A stretch of DNA of 21,997 nt, taken from the NCBI GenBank assembly GCA_016872875.1, contig VGYW01000096.1, positions 1 through 21,997 of the forward strand. Reading direction: 5' to 3'. This stretch comes from Planctomycetota bacterium. GTDB lineage: Bacteria > Planctomycetota > PUPC01 > DSUN01. The notes under the pieces were generated by a model. It was not told where the DNA came from and did not search any database. It was given only the letters and a program-made list of their open reading frames with translations. Both the position numbers and the translations under genes were made by a program. Positions 1-8,700 of the stretch are shown here, piece by piece (the first letter of the stretch is position 1; each line of letters starts with the position of its first letter).

Positions 1-2
1 AG

Positions 3-77
3 GTGCATCTCATCCCCCAACTGTTCCACGGCGAATGGAATTACATCATCCGACCTCGACGACGCCCCGGATTGTAA
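3..77 (+). pseudogene. C-terminal tail of an ISAzo13-family transposase (partial at window edge)
   Basis: The frame beginning at base 3 is open from the window edge and ends at TAA 75-77. It encodes a 24-residue tail containing LFHGEWNY followed by IRPR. The FHG-(E/D)-WNY-x-I-x-P motif is what I remember from the extreme C terminus of ISAzo13 (Rhodopirellula-type) DDE transposases. Only the end is visible, so I cannot say whether the upstream gene is intact. No terminal inverted repeat is recognisable in the following 165 bases. The call rests on one short motif, and two other frames are also open at the edge, so confidence is moderate. Confidence 0.5.
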
Positions 78-244
78 ATGTTATTTATTGACGCTGCCTT
101 ACTTCTCCGACAGCGCCATGGCCAAGCTATCGGAGATTGCCGAAACGCTCTTTGGGACCAGACGCACGCGTGGAAGCTCATCGATGGAGTCGGAGGAGAT
201 TGTCCAACCGGGCAACGCGCCAATACACGACGAGGGCGCACCGC

Positions 245-2791
245 ATGGACCAACCGGATGAACTCGTGGTTTCGCGCTCGCCTGCAGCTTCAAGGACGGA
301 CCGCATCTCGTGGTCTGCTAACTTGGTGGGCGCCAAAGCGATGGGCCTGAGACGGCTGCCCAAGGCCTGGACACCGCCCTTTGTAGTGATCACGACTGTG
401 GCCCATAGGGAGTGGAAGAACGCCTCCAGTGGCCTGCCAGCGCCCGGGGACATCATGCCCGACCTGCCTTTACTGGAACAGTCGCTGGTGCATCACCTTG
501 CCGTCTCGGGGCTGGACCGGGAGGGTACTCTGATCGTGCGTTCCAGCGGCCCGAGGGAGAGGTTTGCGGAACGTGGCCGCCACGAGAGTCGACGGTGTCG
601 CTCCTCTGTGGATTCGGTCCTCGCGGCTGCATGCTCGCTTTGGGGCGAGGGGGAGCGCCATGGCATGATCGATCCCGGCGTAGGCATGGCCTTCGTGATA
701 CAAACGTACATTGCCAACCGCGCCTCTGGGCATCTTTCGAACGAGAGGCGAGTGAGCTGCAGGCCCATTGATTGGCTGTGCGAGACTGAGGTACTAACCA
801 GCCTGGGGCAGCCGACCGCGACCCGATTCCGCGCCAAGCCGGGGCGCAGCAGAAGGTCTTCGGCGTCACTTGCCTGTCGCCAGGAAAAGGAACTCGCCTC
901 GGCTCTCAGGCTCATAGCTGCAGTAAGTAGCAGTCTGACCCGCCGTGTGCATTACGAGTGGGTTTGGGATGGTTCTCGGGTTTGGGTAGTGCAGGCGGAC
1001 GAGGAGGTGGATCTCCAGACCCCGGCACCGGGCGCGTTCTGGATCAGCACGCCTCGGACAGAAGATGACCGTCTCCGGCTTTCCGTGTTCGTGCCAGAGT
1101 CCATATCTCGAAGGGAGTGGCCGAAGATCAAGTGCGTCCGGCACTTTCGGGACTGCGGCCTGCCAACAGCTTCCCTATATGTGCTTGACGATGAGGCCTC
1201 GATAGAGCGTTTGTGCCGGCGGGACATAGACGACAGGCTTTGCCAGGATCTGGATGAACTGCTGAAGGCTCCCGCAGTAATCCGAAGCGATGTGGCGGAG
1301 ACCGTGGGGTCTGACGTTCTGCTGCCGCGCACAGACACGGTCACAACTCGCAGCGAAGCAGTGTCGTTCCTCCAGCGGGCTGCTGCTGAATTGGGGGGTC
1401 AGGGCCTTAGGCCGAACGAATTCTGCTTCATCGCTCATCGGTTCATCTGGTCGAGATCGTCCGCTTTGTGCCTGTCCCGGCCCGATATCCCAAGAGTGAG
1501 AGTGGACGCCAGTTGGGGCTTGCCTGACGGTCTTCTCTTCTACCCGCATGATTCCTTTGAGGTGGACACGACCACACGTGCGAGGCCCAGACGTCGCATC
1601 CGTTGCAAGACTCACTACCTGGAGATAGACGAACGCGGGCATTGGTGCCAGAAACCGTGCGGCAGGCCATGGGACTGGCGGCCCTCGTTGCAGGACTCCG
1701 AGCTTTCTGAGATAGCGTCGGCAACACTTCGCGTAGCCGCTCATTTGCGGACTCCTGTTGACGTGATGTACTTCGTTGGCCTTCGAGGGGACCAAGGATC
1801 GCCGGCATGGCTCCCGTGGTATAGTACAACCGTCGCGCTCCCAAAAGGGGAATACGAATCCTCTGATGTGCGCTTCGCGAGCAACCGTTTCCTCGTCGCG
1901 GACATGGGTGACCTCCACAGGCTTGCGGCGCAAGTCCTGTCGGCGACACCGAGTAGGCGCTCTTCCATCAGGCTTGCGCCCTGCCCGGAACTCCTACGAT
2001 CACAGGAGTTCCTATCAGCGGTCACGGATGTCGCTTTGCGCCATGGCTTGCCTGTAGAACTCGAAGGCAGCGTCCTATCTCATACCTACTATATACTGAG
2101 CAGCCGTGGCGTCAGAGTAAGGCCGGTTGATCTATTCACACCTAGGCCTCGGAGAGCAAGATTCGGCAAGCTGGTGCGTGATCTGATCCCTGTCCAGATC
2201 AAGGCGCATGGGGAGCGTGTGCGGACATATCGAGTCACCCCGGATGAGCTGATTCCTCTTCTCAAGGCCAAGGCTGTAGAAGAGGCCCTGGAGTTCTATT
2301 GGGAGGCAGATCCCTCGAAAGCATTCAGTGAACTTGCGGACATATTGGAAGTGGTCCAAGCGGCATGCCGCGCGTCGGGCCGCGATTTCTCAGAAGTACT
2401 TGCTGAGGCGGAAAGAAAACGTGGTGAAAGAGGCGGGTTCAGTGAGGGGGTGGTGCTTGTGGAGACAGAGGAGCTACCTCTCATCTCGCGCACACCCCCG
2501 CAGTCCACGCTGTTCCAGCATTTCGATGGCAGCAATACCGACCGCGGCCCGGCGCGTCCACCTGTTTCTTCCCCGCCGCAGGGCCGGGGCTGCCGCGTCA
2601 CCTCGGGAGGACTGGTCATCCCCCTGATCCCGCCCGATCCTTTGGAGCCCGGTGTTCGTAAGGCTTTGCGCTTCCCAGACAGTCAGCACGAAATCGTCGC
2701 GGTCTATGGGGGTAAAGAGGTGACACTGACACTTCGCCCAAGGCGGCATCGGGAATCCGACCGCGGTCAGCTCTGGCTCTTCCCACCGTAG
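245..2791 (+). CDS. PPDK/PEP-synthase-like nucleotide-binding protein fused to a C-terminal MazG-like NTP pyrophosphohydrolase
   Basis: An 848-aa protein. The ATG at 245 follows a GAGGG-like site. The in-frame ATG at 137 would only add an arginine-rich stretch that does not look coding. Residues 20-255 read as a PPDK/PEP-synthase ATP-grasp module: VGAKAMGL with Lys31, LIVRSSG with Arg99, a VIQTYIANRASG strand, and Glu238 and Gln250 twelve residues apart, as in the PPDK ATP site. A second, divergent copy follows, with an RSDVA strand and DASWGLPDGL at 421-430 resembling the PEP-synthase E-x-x-WGLGE motif. Residues 642-745 are MazG/phosphoribosyl-ATP-pyrophosphohydrolase-like: KLVRD, then EExxE (679-683) and ELAD (696-699), which normally bind Mg2+ and the nucleotide triphosphate. 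No PEP-binding TIM barrel is present. The last 100 residues are unassigned. Third-position GC looks lower than in most neighbours, suggesting transfer. Domain calls are firm; the biological role is unknown. Confidence 0.8.
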   Translation: MDQPDELVVSRSPAASRTDRISWSANLVGAKAMGLRRLPKAWTPPFVVITTVAHREWKNASSGLPAPGDIMPDLPLLEQSLVHHLAVSGLDREGTLIVRSSGPRERFAERGRHESRRCRSSVDSVLAAACSLWGEGERHGMIDPGVGMAFVIQTYIANRASGHLSNERRVSCRPIDWLCETEVLTSLGQPTATRFRAKPGRSRRSSASLACRQEKELASALRLIAAVSSSLTRRVHYEWVWDGSRVWVVQADEEVDLQTPAPGAFWISTPRTEDDRLRLSVFVPESISRREWPKIKCVRHFRDCGLPTASLYVLDDEASIERLCRRDIDDRLCQDLDELLKAPAVIRSDVAETVGSDVLLPRTDTVTTRSEAVSFLQRAAAELGGQGLRPNEFCFIAHRFIWSRSSALCLSRPDIPRVRVDASWGLPDGLLFYPHDSFEVDTTTRARPRRRIRCKTHYLEIDERGHWCQKPCGRPWDWRPSLQDSELSEIASATLRVAAHLRTPVDVMYFVGLRGDQGSPAWLPWYSTTVALPKGEYESSDVRFASNRFLVADMGDLHRLAAQVLSATPSRRSSIRLAPCPELLRSQEFLSAVTDVALRHGLPVELEGSVLSHTYYILSSRGVRVRPVDLFTPRPRRARFGKLVRDLIPVQIKAHGERVRTYRVTPDELIPLLKAKAVEEALEFYWEADPSKAFSELADILEVVQAACRASGRDFSEVLAEAERKRGERGGFSEGVVLVETEELPLISRTPPQSTLFQHFDGSNTDRGPARPPVSSPPQGRGCRVTSGGLVIPLIPPDPLEPGVRKALRFPDSQHEIVAVYGGKEVTLTLRPRRHRESDRGQLWLFPP

Positions 2792-2804
2792 GGAGGACGC
2801 AAGA

Positions 2805-3200
2805 ATGACGGCGATCGAGCGCACCACCCGCGCGAAGACCTCCGCCGCCGTCTTCCCCAACTGGGCCGTTGACCGCGACGGGGTTGGCCAGGACTGGCGG
2901 CTCTGGTGCGAGCGCGGCTGGCTCGACTTCGTCTGCCCGATGGACTACACGCCGCACATCGCGTCGTTCGAGAACCTCGTGAAACAGCAGCTCGAGTGGG
3001 CGGGCAAGGTGCCCTGCTATCCTGGCATCGGCCTCGGCGTCTGGCCGCCGGGCGACAACGTCGTGAAGCTGATCGACTTCATCCAGGCCGCCCGCAAGCC
3101 CGGCACGAAGGGCTTCACCATCTTCGAATACACCGCCCCCGTAGCCCGCGACATCGTGCCCCTGTGTGGCAAGGGGATCACCCGGCCCGAGCCGAAGTGA
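2805..3200 (+). pseudogene. 5'-truncated GHL10-type glycoside-hydrolase-like gene (C-terminal remnant)
   Basis: The 131 codons match the C-terminal part of the GHL10 family (family-10-like glycosylhydrolases, Pfam GHL10), recognisable from AAVFPNW, a GQDW-x-LWCE-x-G segment and LDFVCPMDYT. Family members are normally several hundred residues long, so the signal peptide and most of the TIM barrel are missing. Family-like sequence begins almost at the ATG, 13 bases after the preceding stop codon. This suggests the 5' part was removed or displaced when the upstream cassette arrived. A GGAGG at 2794-2798, with 6 bases to the ATG, means the fragment could still be translated, but a catalytically competent enzyme is unlikely. 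Confidence 0.7.
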
Positions 3201-3242
3201 TCCGACTGATCCGACCGATCCGACGGATCGGACCGATCGGTC
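3198..3242. repeat. Five-unit degenerate 9-bp tandem repeat forming a hairpin
   Basis: Five consecutive 9-mers are TGATCCGAC, TGATCCGAC, CGATCCGAC, GGATCGGAC and CGATCGGTC. The orientation of the core word flips between units three and four, so 3208-3222 pairs with 3224-3238 (13 of 15 positions) around a single central A. The perfect palindrome GGACCGATCGGTCC closes the array at 3230-3243. The first unit overlaps the stop codon of the GHL10 remnant. It could act as a transcript-end hairpin, but no U-tract follows. Confidence 0.8.
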
Positions 3243-3292
3243 CACGGCAAGCCGCGCGCGACCGGAAGGGCGGCCAGCCATCGCACTCGGCT

Positions 3293-3321
3293 TTGACAAG
3301 GCGCTCGAGCACCTGTAGTAT
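3293..3321 (+). promoter_or_regulatory. Sigma70-type promoter of the toxin-antitoxin pair
   Basis: TTGACA at 3293-3298 is a perfect -35 box. A 17-base spacer is followed by TAGTAT (4 of 6 to the consensus) at 3316-3321. The palindrome GTATAC (3318-3323) overlaps the -10 box, a plausible place for autorepression by the ribbon-helix-helix antitoxin. A strong ribosome-binding site, AGGAGAAAGGAG, lies at 3329-3340 ahead of the antitoxin ATG. Confidence 0.65.
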
Positions 3322-3347
3322 ACGTGTTAGGAGAAAGGAGCCCCGCT

Positions 3348-3578
3348 ATGCAGAGGAAGCTGACGCTGACGGTTGACGAACAGGTATACGATGGCCTTCA
3401 CCGGGTGATCGGCCGGAGAAAGATCAGCCGGTTCATCGAGGGCCTCGTGCGCCCGCACGTGGTGCGAGAGGACCTCGAGGCGGCATACCGCGAGATGGCC
3501 GCCGATGAGGCGGCCGAGGCCGAGGCACTCGAATGGGCCGAGGGGACCTGCGGAGATGTCGCCGATGATGAGAGGTGA
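3348..3578 (+). CDS. Ribbon-helix-helix antitoxin (MazE-like partner of MazF)
   Basis: A 76-aa protein starting at the ATG placed 7 bases after AGGAGAAAGGAG. Residues 3-35 have the ribbon-helix-helix pattern: a basic, alternating beta strand (KLTLTVDEQVYD), then two helices with ISRFIEGLVRPHV. This is the DNA-binding, dimerising part that would autorepress the operon. The C-terminal half is rich in Ala and Glu and strongly acidic, as expected for the flexible segment that neutralises the toxin. The downstream toxin start lies inside this gene, so the two are translationally coupled. The alternative start at 3324 lies before the ribosome-binding site and is rejected. The antitoxin class is clear; the exact RHH subfamily is not. 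Confidence 0.85.
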   Translation: MQRKLTLTVDEQVYDGLHRVIGRRKISRFIEGLVRPHVVREDLEAAYREMAADEAAEAEALEWAEGTCGDVADDER

Positions 3579-3885
3579 GGTCTGGTGGGTTGCCTTCGGC
3601 CCTTCCGTTGGGGGCGAAATCCAGAAGCACCGACCTGCCGTGATCGTCAGGAACGACGCAGCGAACAAGCTCCTCAACCGCGTCCAGGTCGCCCCACTCA
3701 CACGCAACGTGGCCAAGCTGTATCCGGGCGAGGCCTACGTTACGCTCCGCGGCAGAATGGTGAAGGCACTGGGCAACCAGCTCACGACAGTGAGCAAGCA
3801 ACGCCTACTCAATAGGGTTGGCACCATCTCTCCGGGCGAGATGGAGGACATCGCCAGGGCCATCAGGGTGCAGCTCGACCTGTGA
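3565..3885 (+). CDS. MazF/PemK-family mRNA interferase toxin
   Basis: About 106 aa, close to the usual length for the family. It has the MazF signature in order: RGEVWWVAF near the start, a KHRPAVIVRND strand, VQVAPLT, a long loop, LGNQLTTVSKQRL, then GTISPGEM and a C-terminal helix. MazF proteins are ribosome-independent, sequence-specific endoribonucleases held inactive by the antitoxin. Candidate starts are ATG 3556, 3565 and 3568. I chose 3565 because CGGAG at 3551-3555 sits 9 bases upstream and the product then begins MMRGEVWW, as family members usually do. The gene overlaps the antitoxin by 14 bases. All conserved segments are present, so it appears functional. Confidence 0.9.
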   Translation: MMRGEVWWVAFGPSVGGEIQKHRPAVIVRNDAANKLLNRVQVAPLTRNVAKLYPGEAYVTLRGRMVKALGNQLTTVSKQRLLNRVGTISPGEMEDIARAIRVQLDL

Positions 3886-3923
3886 CGGCCATAGCCAGAG
3901 GCCCGACACTGAGGAGACAGACC

Positions 3924-4868
3924 ATGAGCAGCAGCGAACCCGTCCCCGTCCCCGCGCCCGCCGCCACGGGCGGCCAGTTCCGCCTCGTCCTCGGCTCCGG
4001 GCTGATCACCACCACCCTGGCGCTCCTGGGCGTCTACCTCCTCAACGCGCGCGCGGGCGAGAACATCATGGGTTGGTACGCCAACTACGTCATCCCCATT
4101 GGGGCGCTCCTGGTTGGCCTCGTGGCGGCCAGCGGCTACGGACTCGCCTCCTGGTCCGCGGGCGTCAAGATCACCAAGGGGCTTCTCTGGACCATCCTCA
4201 TCCTCCAAGTGGTCGCCTACTTCGCCGCACAGTACATCGAGTACGCCAACCTGCCCGCGGCGGTCCGAGAGAGGGTGGGCTTCTGGCGGTACTTCGACTT
4301 CGCGACCCGCACCTTCGCGTTCAGGGACCGTAGCGGCAACCCGGGTGCGCCGCTGGGTCTATGGGGCTACGGCCTGCGGGCGCTCGAGATCATCGGCTTC
4401 GTCATCGGCAGCCTCATCGTCCCCCTCATCCTCTGGAAGAAGCCCTACTGCGACCTCTGCCAGGTCTACTTCCGCACCCGCTCCCTCGGCCTCCTGCCCG
4501 CCGGCCCGCCCGTGCGGAAGCTCAAGAAGAAGGACGCCGAGGGCCAGGCCGCCTACGCGAAGGAGACCGAGGAGGCCGCGGCCGCGGGCGCCGCGCTCCT
4601 CGCCACGCTGAGCGAGCACGCCACGGCCGGCCGCGCCGCCGAGTTCACCGCACTCCTCGCCCAGCACGCCCCCAAGCCGAAGCAGAAGGAGTATGGCAAG
4701 CTCGCCAGCCGCATCGCACTCGCGGCCAGCTACTGCCCCCGCTGCCACAAAGGCTTCCTCGCCGCCACCGCCTTCGCCGGCCAGGGCGAGAAGGCCCAGC
4801 AGACCCCCATCGGCCGCACTCCCCTCGCCCCCGACTTCGTCCGCTCCGCCGTCCTCGAAAGGAAGTAA
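3924..4868 (+). CDS. Polytopic membrane protein with a cytoplasmic zinc-ribbon-like CxxC pair
   Basis: A 314-aa protein of unrecognised family. The ATG at 3924 is preceded by GAGGAGAC (3911-3918). The ORF can be extended upstream to GTG 3882, but that would overlap the mazF stop and is less likely. Four hydrophobic segments are visible: about residues 15-38, 48-76, 83-103 and 157-175. An acidic, alanine- and lysine-rich soluble C-terminal part follows. Two CxxC knuckles, CDLC (176-179) just after the last membrane segment and CPRC (271-274), look like a split zinc ribbon. The gene starts 38 bases after mazF with no obvious promoter, so it may be cotranscribed with the toxin-antitoxin pair. 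I cannot assign a function. Confidence 0.75.
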   Translation: MSSSEPVPVPAPAATGGQFRLVLGSGLITTTLALLGVYLLNARAGENIMGWYANYVIPIGALLVGLVAASGYGLASWSAGVKITKGLLWTILILQVVAYFAAQYIEYANLPAAVRERVGFWRYFDFATRTFAFRDRSGNPGAPLGLWGYGLRALEIIGFVIGSLIVPLILWKKPYCDLCQVYFRTRSLGLLPAGPPVRKLKKKDAEGQAAYAKETEEAAAAGAALLATLSEHATAGRAAEFTALLAQHAPKPKQKEYGKLASRIALAASYCPRCHKGFLAATAFAGQGEKAQQTPIGRTPLAPDFVRSAVLERK

Positions 4869-4991
4869 CCCGGCTCACCGAGCCCGTGGCTCCCGGTTGG
4901 CATCCCACCCCGCGCAGCACCCCGCACACCGCGCCGGCCCCGCCCCTCTTCTCCCGCCTTCCTGCCTTCCTCATATCCCCTCTCTCAGCGC

Positions 4992-5019
4992 TTGCATCTT
5001 CGTCGCCAGGCGCTATACT
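4992..5019 (+). promoter_or_regulatory. Probable promoter of the Uma2-family gene
   Basis: TATACT at 5014-5019 matches the -10 consensus at 5 of 6 positions. A 16-base spacer separates it from a weak -35 (TTGCAT, 4992-4997). AAGGAGAA at 5028-5034 then leads to the ATG at 5042. The rest of 4869-5041 is pyrimidine-rich on this strand and shows no other clear feature. Confidence 0.45.
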
Positions 5020-5041
5020 GATACTGCAAGGAGAACGAGCC

Positions 5042-5596
5042 ATGAGCATCGCCACGCTCGCCACGGCGGAAGACCTGTTGGCCATGCCCGACGACGGCTT
5101 CCGCTACGAACTCGTCGAAGGAGAGATCAAGAAGATGAGCCCCGCTGGCACGGTACACGGCCTCGTCGCTGGTCAGCTCGCCCACATGCTGGGCCAGCAC
5201 GTGTCCCTGAATAAGCTCGGCGCGATACTCACCGCGGAGCCGTCATTCCGCCTCTCCCGCGACCCCGACACCGTGCGGGTGCCCGACATCGCCTTCCTCA
5301 GCAGCGACCGGCTCCGCCACTGGGACCGCCGCGAGACCTGCTGGGCCGGCGCCCCCGACCTCGCCGTCGAAGTCCTCTCCCCGAGCGACACGCACAGCGA
5401 GGTAGACGAAAAGGTGAGGGCCTGGCTCGACGCCGGCGCCGCGATGGTCTGGGTCGCCAACCCCGCCCAGCGCACCGTCACCGTCCACCGCAGCTCCACC
5501 GACACCCACACCCTCACCGAGAACGATGATCTTGATGGCCAGCACGTCATCCCCGGCTTCCGCTGCCGGGTGAGCGAGATCTTCGGGAACGTCTGA
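5042..5596 (+). CDS. Uma2-family (DUF820) putative PD-(D/E)XK endonuclease
   Basis: 184 aa, the normal length for the family. Recognisable elements are RYELVEGEI at 21-29, VPDIAF at 80-85, the core APDLAVEVLSPSD (104-116, with Asp106 and Glu110), and the following helix around Lys124 with AWLDAGAAMVWV. In Uma2 proteins these form a restriction-endonuclease-like fold. The family is expanded in cyanobacteria, planctomycetes and related groups, and its cellular role is not established. The ATG follows AAGGAGAA with 7 bases of spacing. It stands alone, converging on the restriction-modification gene to its right. No sign of decay is visible. Confidence 0.88.
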   Translation: MSIATLATAEDLLAMPDDGFRYELVEGEIKKMSPAGTVHGLVAGQLAHMLGQHVSLNKLGAILTAEPSFRLSRDPDTVRVPDIAFLSSDRLRHWDRRETCWAGAPDLAVEVLSPSDTHSEVDEKVRAWLDAGAAMVWVANPAQRTVTVHRSSTDTHTLTENDDLDGQHVIPGFRCRVSEIFGNV

Positions 5597-5745
5597 GCGC
5601 GGACTATCTCGCGCCGGAAGACCCTTCGCCCATTCGCCGCCATGCCTTCCGCCGGTGCGGCAAGCGCGAGCGGGCCTCAGGCTTGCGCCATCGCGGCACC
5701 CCACTAGGTGGGCATGGCCTCATGCTGCCCCCGCGCCTGCGTGCG

Positions 5746-8700
5746 TCAGGCGCCGGAGTCTCGCGAGGCGCCCGGCGCAGGGCTTTCGACGATGCGGATC
5801 TCGTCTTCCGTCAGGTCGTACAGCTCATAGACGAGCCGGTCGATCTGCCCATCCGTCGCGGCGATCTGGCGCTGGAGGGCCGTTTGCCTATGGGGGGTCC
5901 TGGCGGCGGCTAACTGGCGGTGGAGCGCCTGCATGTGCCCGACGAGGCGCACGACCCGCTCGTGGCGTTCGCGGTCCGCCGCGCAGGAGAAATCGATCGC
6001 TCGGATGGGAAGCTGGGAGAGGAACTGCCTGTTGGCGGAGCGCCAGCCGCCGCGGAAAGGGGCGCTGACGAAGGGGAAATACCAGGCGAGCAGACGCGAG
6101 TTGAGCAGCCCCAGGAGATAGAGAAGGCCCTGCTCCGTGTGCCCGGCCTTGAGGGTGATCCCCCCGACATCCACGTTGTCCAGGAAGTGGCTTCCGTCGG
6201 GGTCGAATGCCGCATGGAGGCGGTCGACGAGTCGCGGCACACAGACTTTGGGCACCGATTGCCTCGCCAGATTCTTGGGATAGACATAGCGGTGCCAGTG
6301 GGGCCCTCTCCCTTTTCCCTTCTCGCGGCTCTCCAGTCGCTTCCTGTTCTCGCTCAGGTATGCGGCCGTTCGCGGGAAGTCCCTCTCGATCGTGTCGAAG
6401 GAAATGACTTCGGCGACGCCTTCGGCGACTCGATAAGGGAAGATCACGTACTGGCGTTCCGGGAGCGGGCAGTACCGCCTGACATCCGTTCCACTGACAA
6501 TCGGGTGGAGCAGGCCCTTCTCGAATGCCCACACCCTGGCGAGGGATCGAGTTCGCAGCATGAGGCGATCGCGGGTTTCCCCGGCTTTCTCAAGCAAGTA
6601 GACGTCGTCCGCGCTCGTCTGCACCCCGACGAAGACGTCGGCCACTTGCCCGAGCTTGGCCGGCATGTGGCTCAGCCGCTTGAAGAGACGCGAGGCGCTT
6701 CCAACGACGAAGTTCCATTCCCCCTTCCCCGTCGCCGGCTGGCGGACCACCCCTTCGGTGGCCTCGCGCTTCTCTATCCAGGCATCCAGGTCGTCCACTT
6801 GCGCGAACGTGACGCGACGTGTCCCGGCCTGGTCGAGGAAGAGGAGGCAGGTGTAGGTGGTCGGTCCGCGGAACACCTGATGAGCCCCGAAGTGCACCAC
6901 GTGAGCGAGGTGCTTCCCGGCCGCAATGAGTTCGCGGAGGGGCTGGCCGTAGTGGGACTTGAGGAACTTGTGTGGGACAATGCACCCGAGGAACCCCCCT
7001 TTGGCAAGAAGCCGCAGCGCTTTCTCGACAAAGAGAACGGAGACGTCGTAGTTCCCGCGGCCGGCCGAGTGGTAGTGTCTCTCAAGGTAGGCCACCTCGG
7101 CGGGAGGCCGGAACTGCTTGAGCACCTGGATTCGGACATAGGGCGGGTTGCCAACGACGGCGTCGAAGCCTCCGGCCGCCATGGCCTCGGGGAACTCGTC
7201 CTTCCACTCGAAGGGGTTGATCCGCAGCATCTCCTCCTGATCGAAGAGGCCCATCTGGTGGTTGTTGTAGAAGCCGCGGTCGACCAGCGAGTTCCCGCAC
7301 TTGATGTTCGCTCCCAGGTCGGGGAGCGCCCGCTCGTGGAAGCGATCGAACTGGCGCTGGATGGCCTCGCCCGATTGTCCCTCGAGCACCTTCAGCAGGA
7401 GCGACAGCTTGGTGACCTCGACCGCCTGGGGATCAATGTCCACCCCGTAGATCGAGTTGAGGAGGATTCGCTTGCGCTCGGCCACGGTCAGCCGCCAGTC
7501 GCCCCCGGGGGCCTCGCAGACGACGGGTTGCCTTCCACGGCGGCGCCTCTCGGGCTCGTGGCTGCGATACCAGTCGAGATGCCAGTCCAGCAGGTGCTGG
7601 TAGGCTCCGAGGAGAAACGAGCCGGAGCCGCAGGCAGGGTCCAGGACGCGGGTACGGGACGCCTGCCTGGGTGTCTTCCCCGCCAGGAGCCGCCCGACCG
7701 TCCGCTGCACGATGTAATCCACAATGTGGGATGGGGTGTAGTACACGCCCCCTGCCCGGCGGACCTCGGGTTTGTCTTCGACAACGGCGCGTCCGCCGGC
7801 CGTAAGGCGTATGACCTTGCCCAGGAATCTCTCGTAGACCTGGCCCAGGATATCCGTGCGGACGACAGAGAACTCATACGGACTCTCAGGGTAGTAGAGG
7901 CGGCGAAGGATGTCCTTGAGGACTCTATCCTCGACCGCGAGGTTTCGGGTTAATGTGTCCGGGGGCTCGGCCCTGCCCGGTTCCCGCTGGAAGTGGAACA
8001 GCCCGGAATTGTACCGCTCATCGGCACGCTCAAAGAGCGCGAAGAGGCGGCGGTACACCCCCTCCCCGTCCAGCAGCGCTTGAAGCCGCCCATAGCTCTC
8101 GATGCCCCGGTCCTCGCACATGCGCAGGAACACGATACGGTCAATGGTGGCCTGGACAGCGGAGTTCAGTTCGTTCTGGGTAAGGTCGTTCCGCAGCGCG
8201 ATGTGGCGCGCCAAGGCGTCGCGCCAGGACTCGATCTCCGCGAGAAAAGCGTCGTCCACCTCCGTGGTGCCCTTGATCTCCTTGGACTTGACATAGCGTT
8301 CGAGGGATCCCCTCCAGACGGCCTGGCAGGAGAAGATGGACGCGATCTCATCCCAGCGAGCCACATAGTCATCCACGGACAGGAACAGGGTGCGTGCTAC
8401 CGAGGACCTGTCGGTCCGTTTGGGCACGAAGCAACGGTGGTAAGCGGCGAACTCGCGGAAACTGGTGAGAATGCTGACCGGCAGCTTCGCCGACCACGCA
8501 TACCGGCGGAGCTGGAAGGCTGGCTCCACATCTTCCCCGATGCGAATAGAGGGGTTCTTGACCTCCAGGAAGAACATTCGCGTGCCACCGATCCGAAACG
8601 TGTAGTCGGGCGCTTTCGTCGCGCCGCCAACCCTCAGGGCCTCCTCGTGGACCACGTATTTCAGCGATTCGGCAAGCCCCTGCTCGTTGGCCATGTCCCA

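Noticed and set aside
137..244. Upstream extension of the PPDK-MazG protein from ATG 137
   Set aside because: The 36 extra residues are arginine-rich and unlike the family N terminus. ATG 245 has a ribosome-binding site and sits just before the conserved module.
3816..4333. 171-codon ORF overlapping the mazF end and the membrane protein
   Set aside because: It is out of frame with both supported genes and its arginine- and proline-rich product lacks motifs.
5597..5745. Terminator between the convergent Uma2 and restriction-modification genes
   Set aside because: Short inverted words (GCAAGC/GCTTGC and CCCAC/GTGGG) are present, but the stems are short or lack a usable loop, and no T-tract follows.
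5920..7953. 677-codon plus-strand ORF opposite the restriction-modification gene
   Set aside because: It is an antisense shadow. Its translation has no recognisable motif, while the minus strand carries clear nuclease and methyltransferase motifs.
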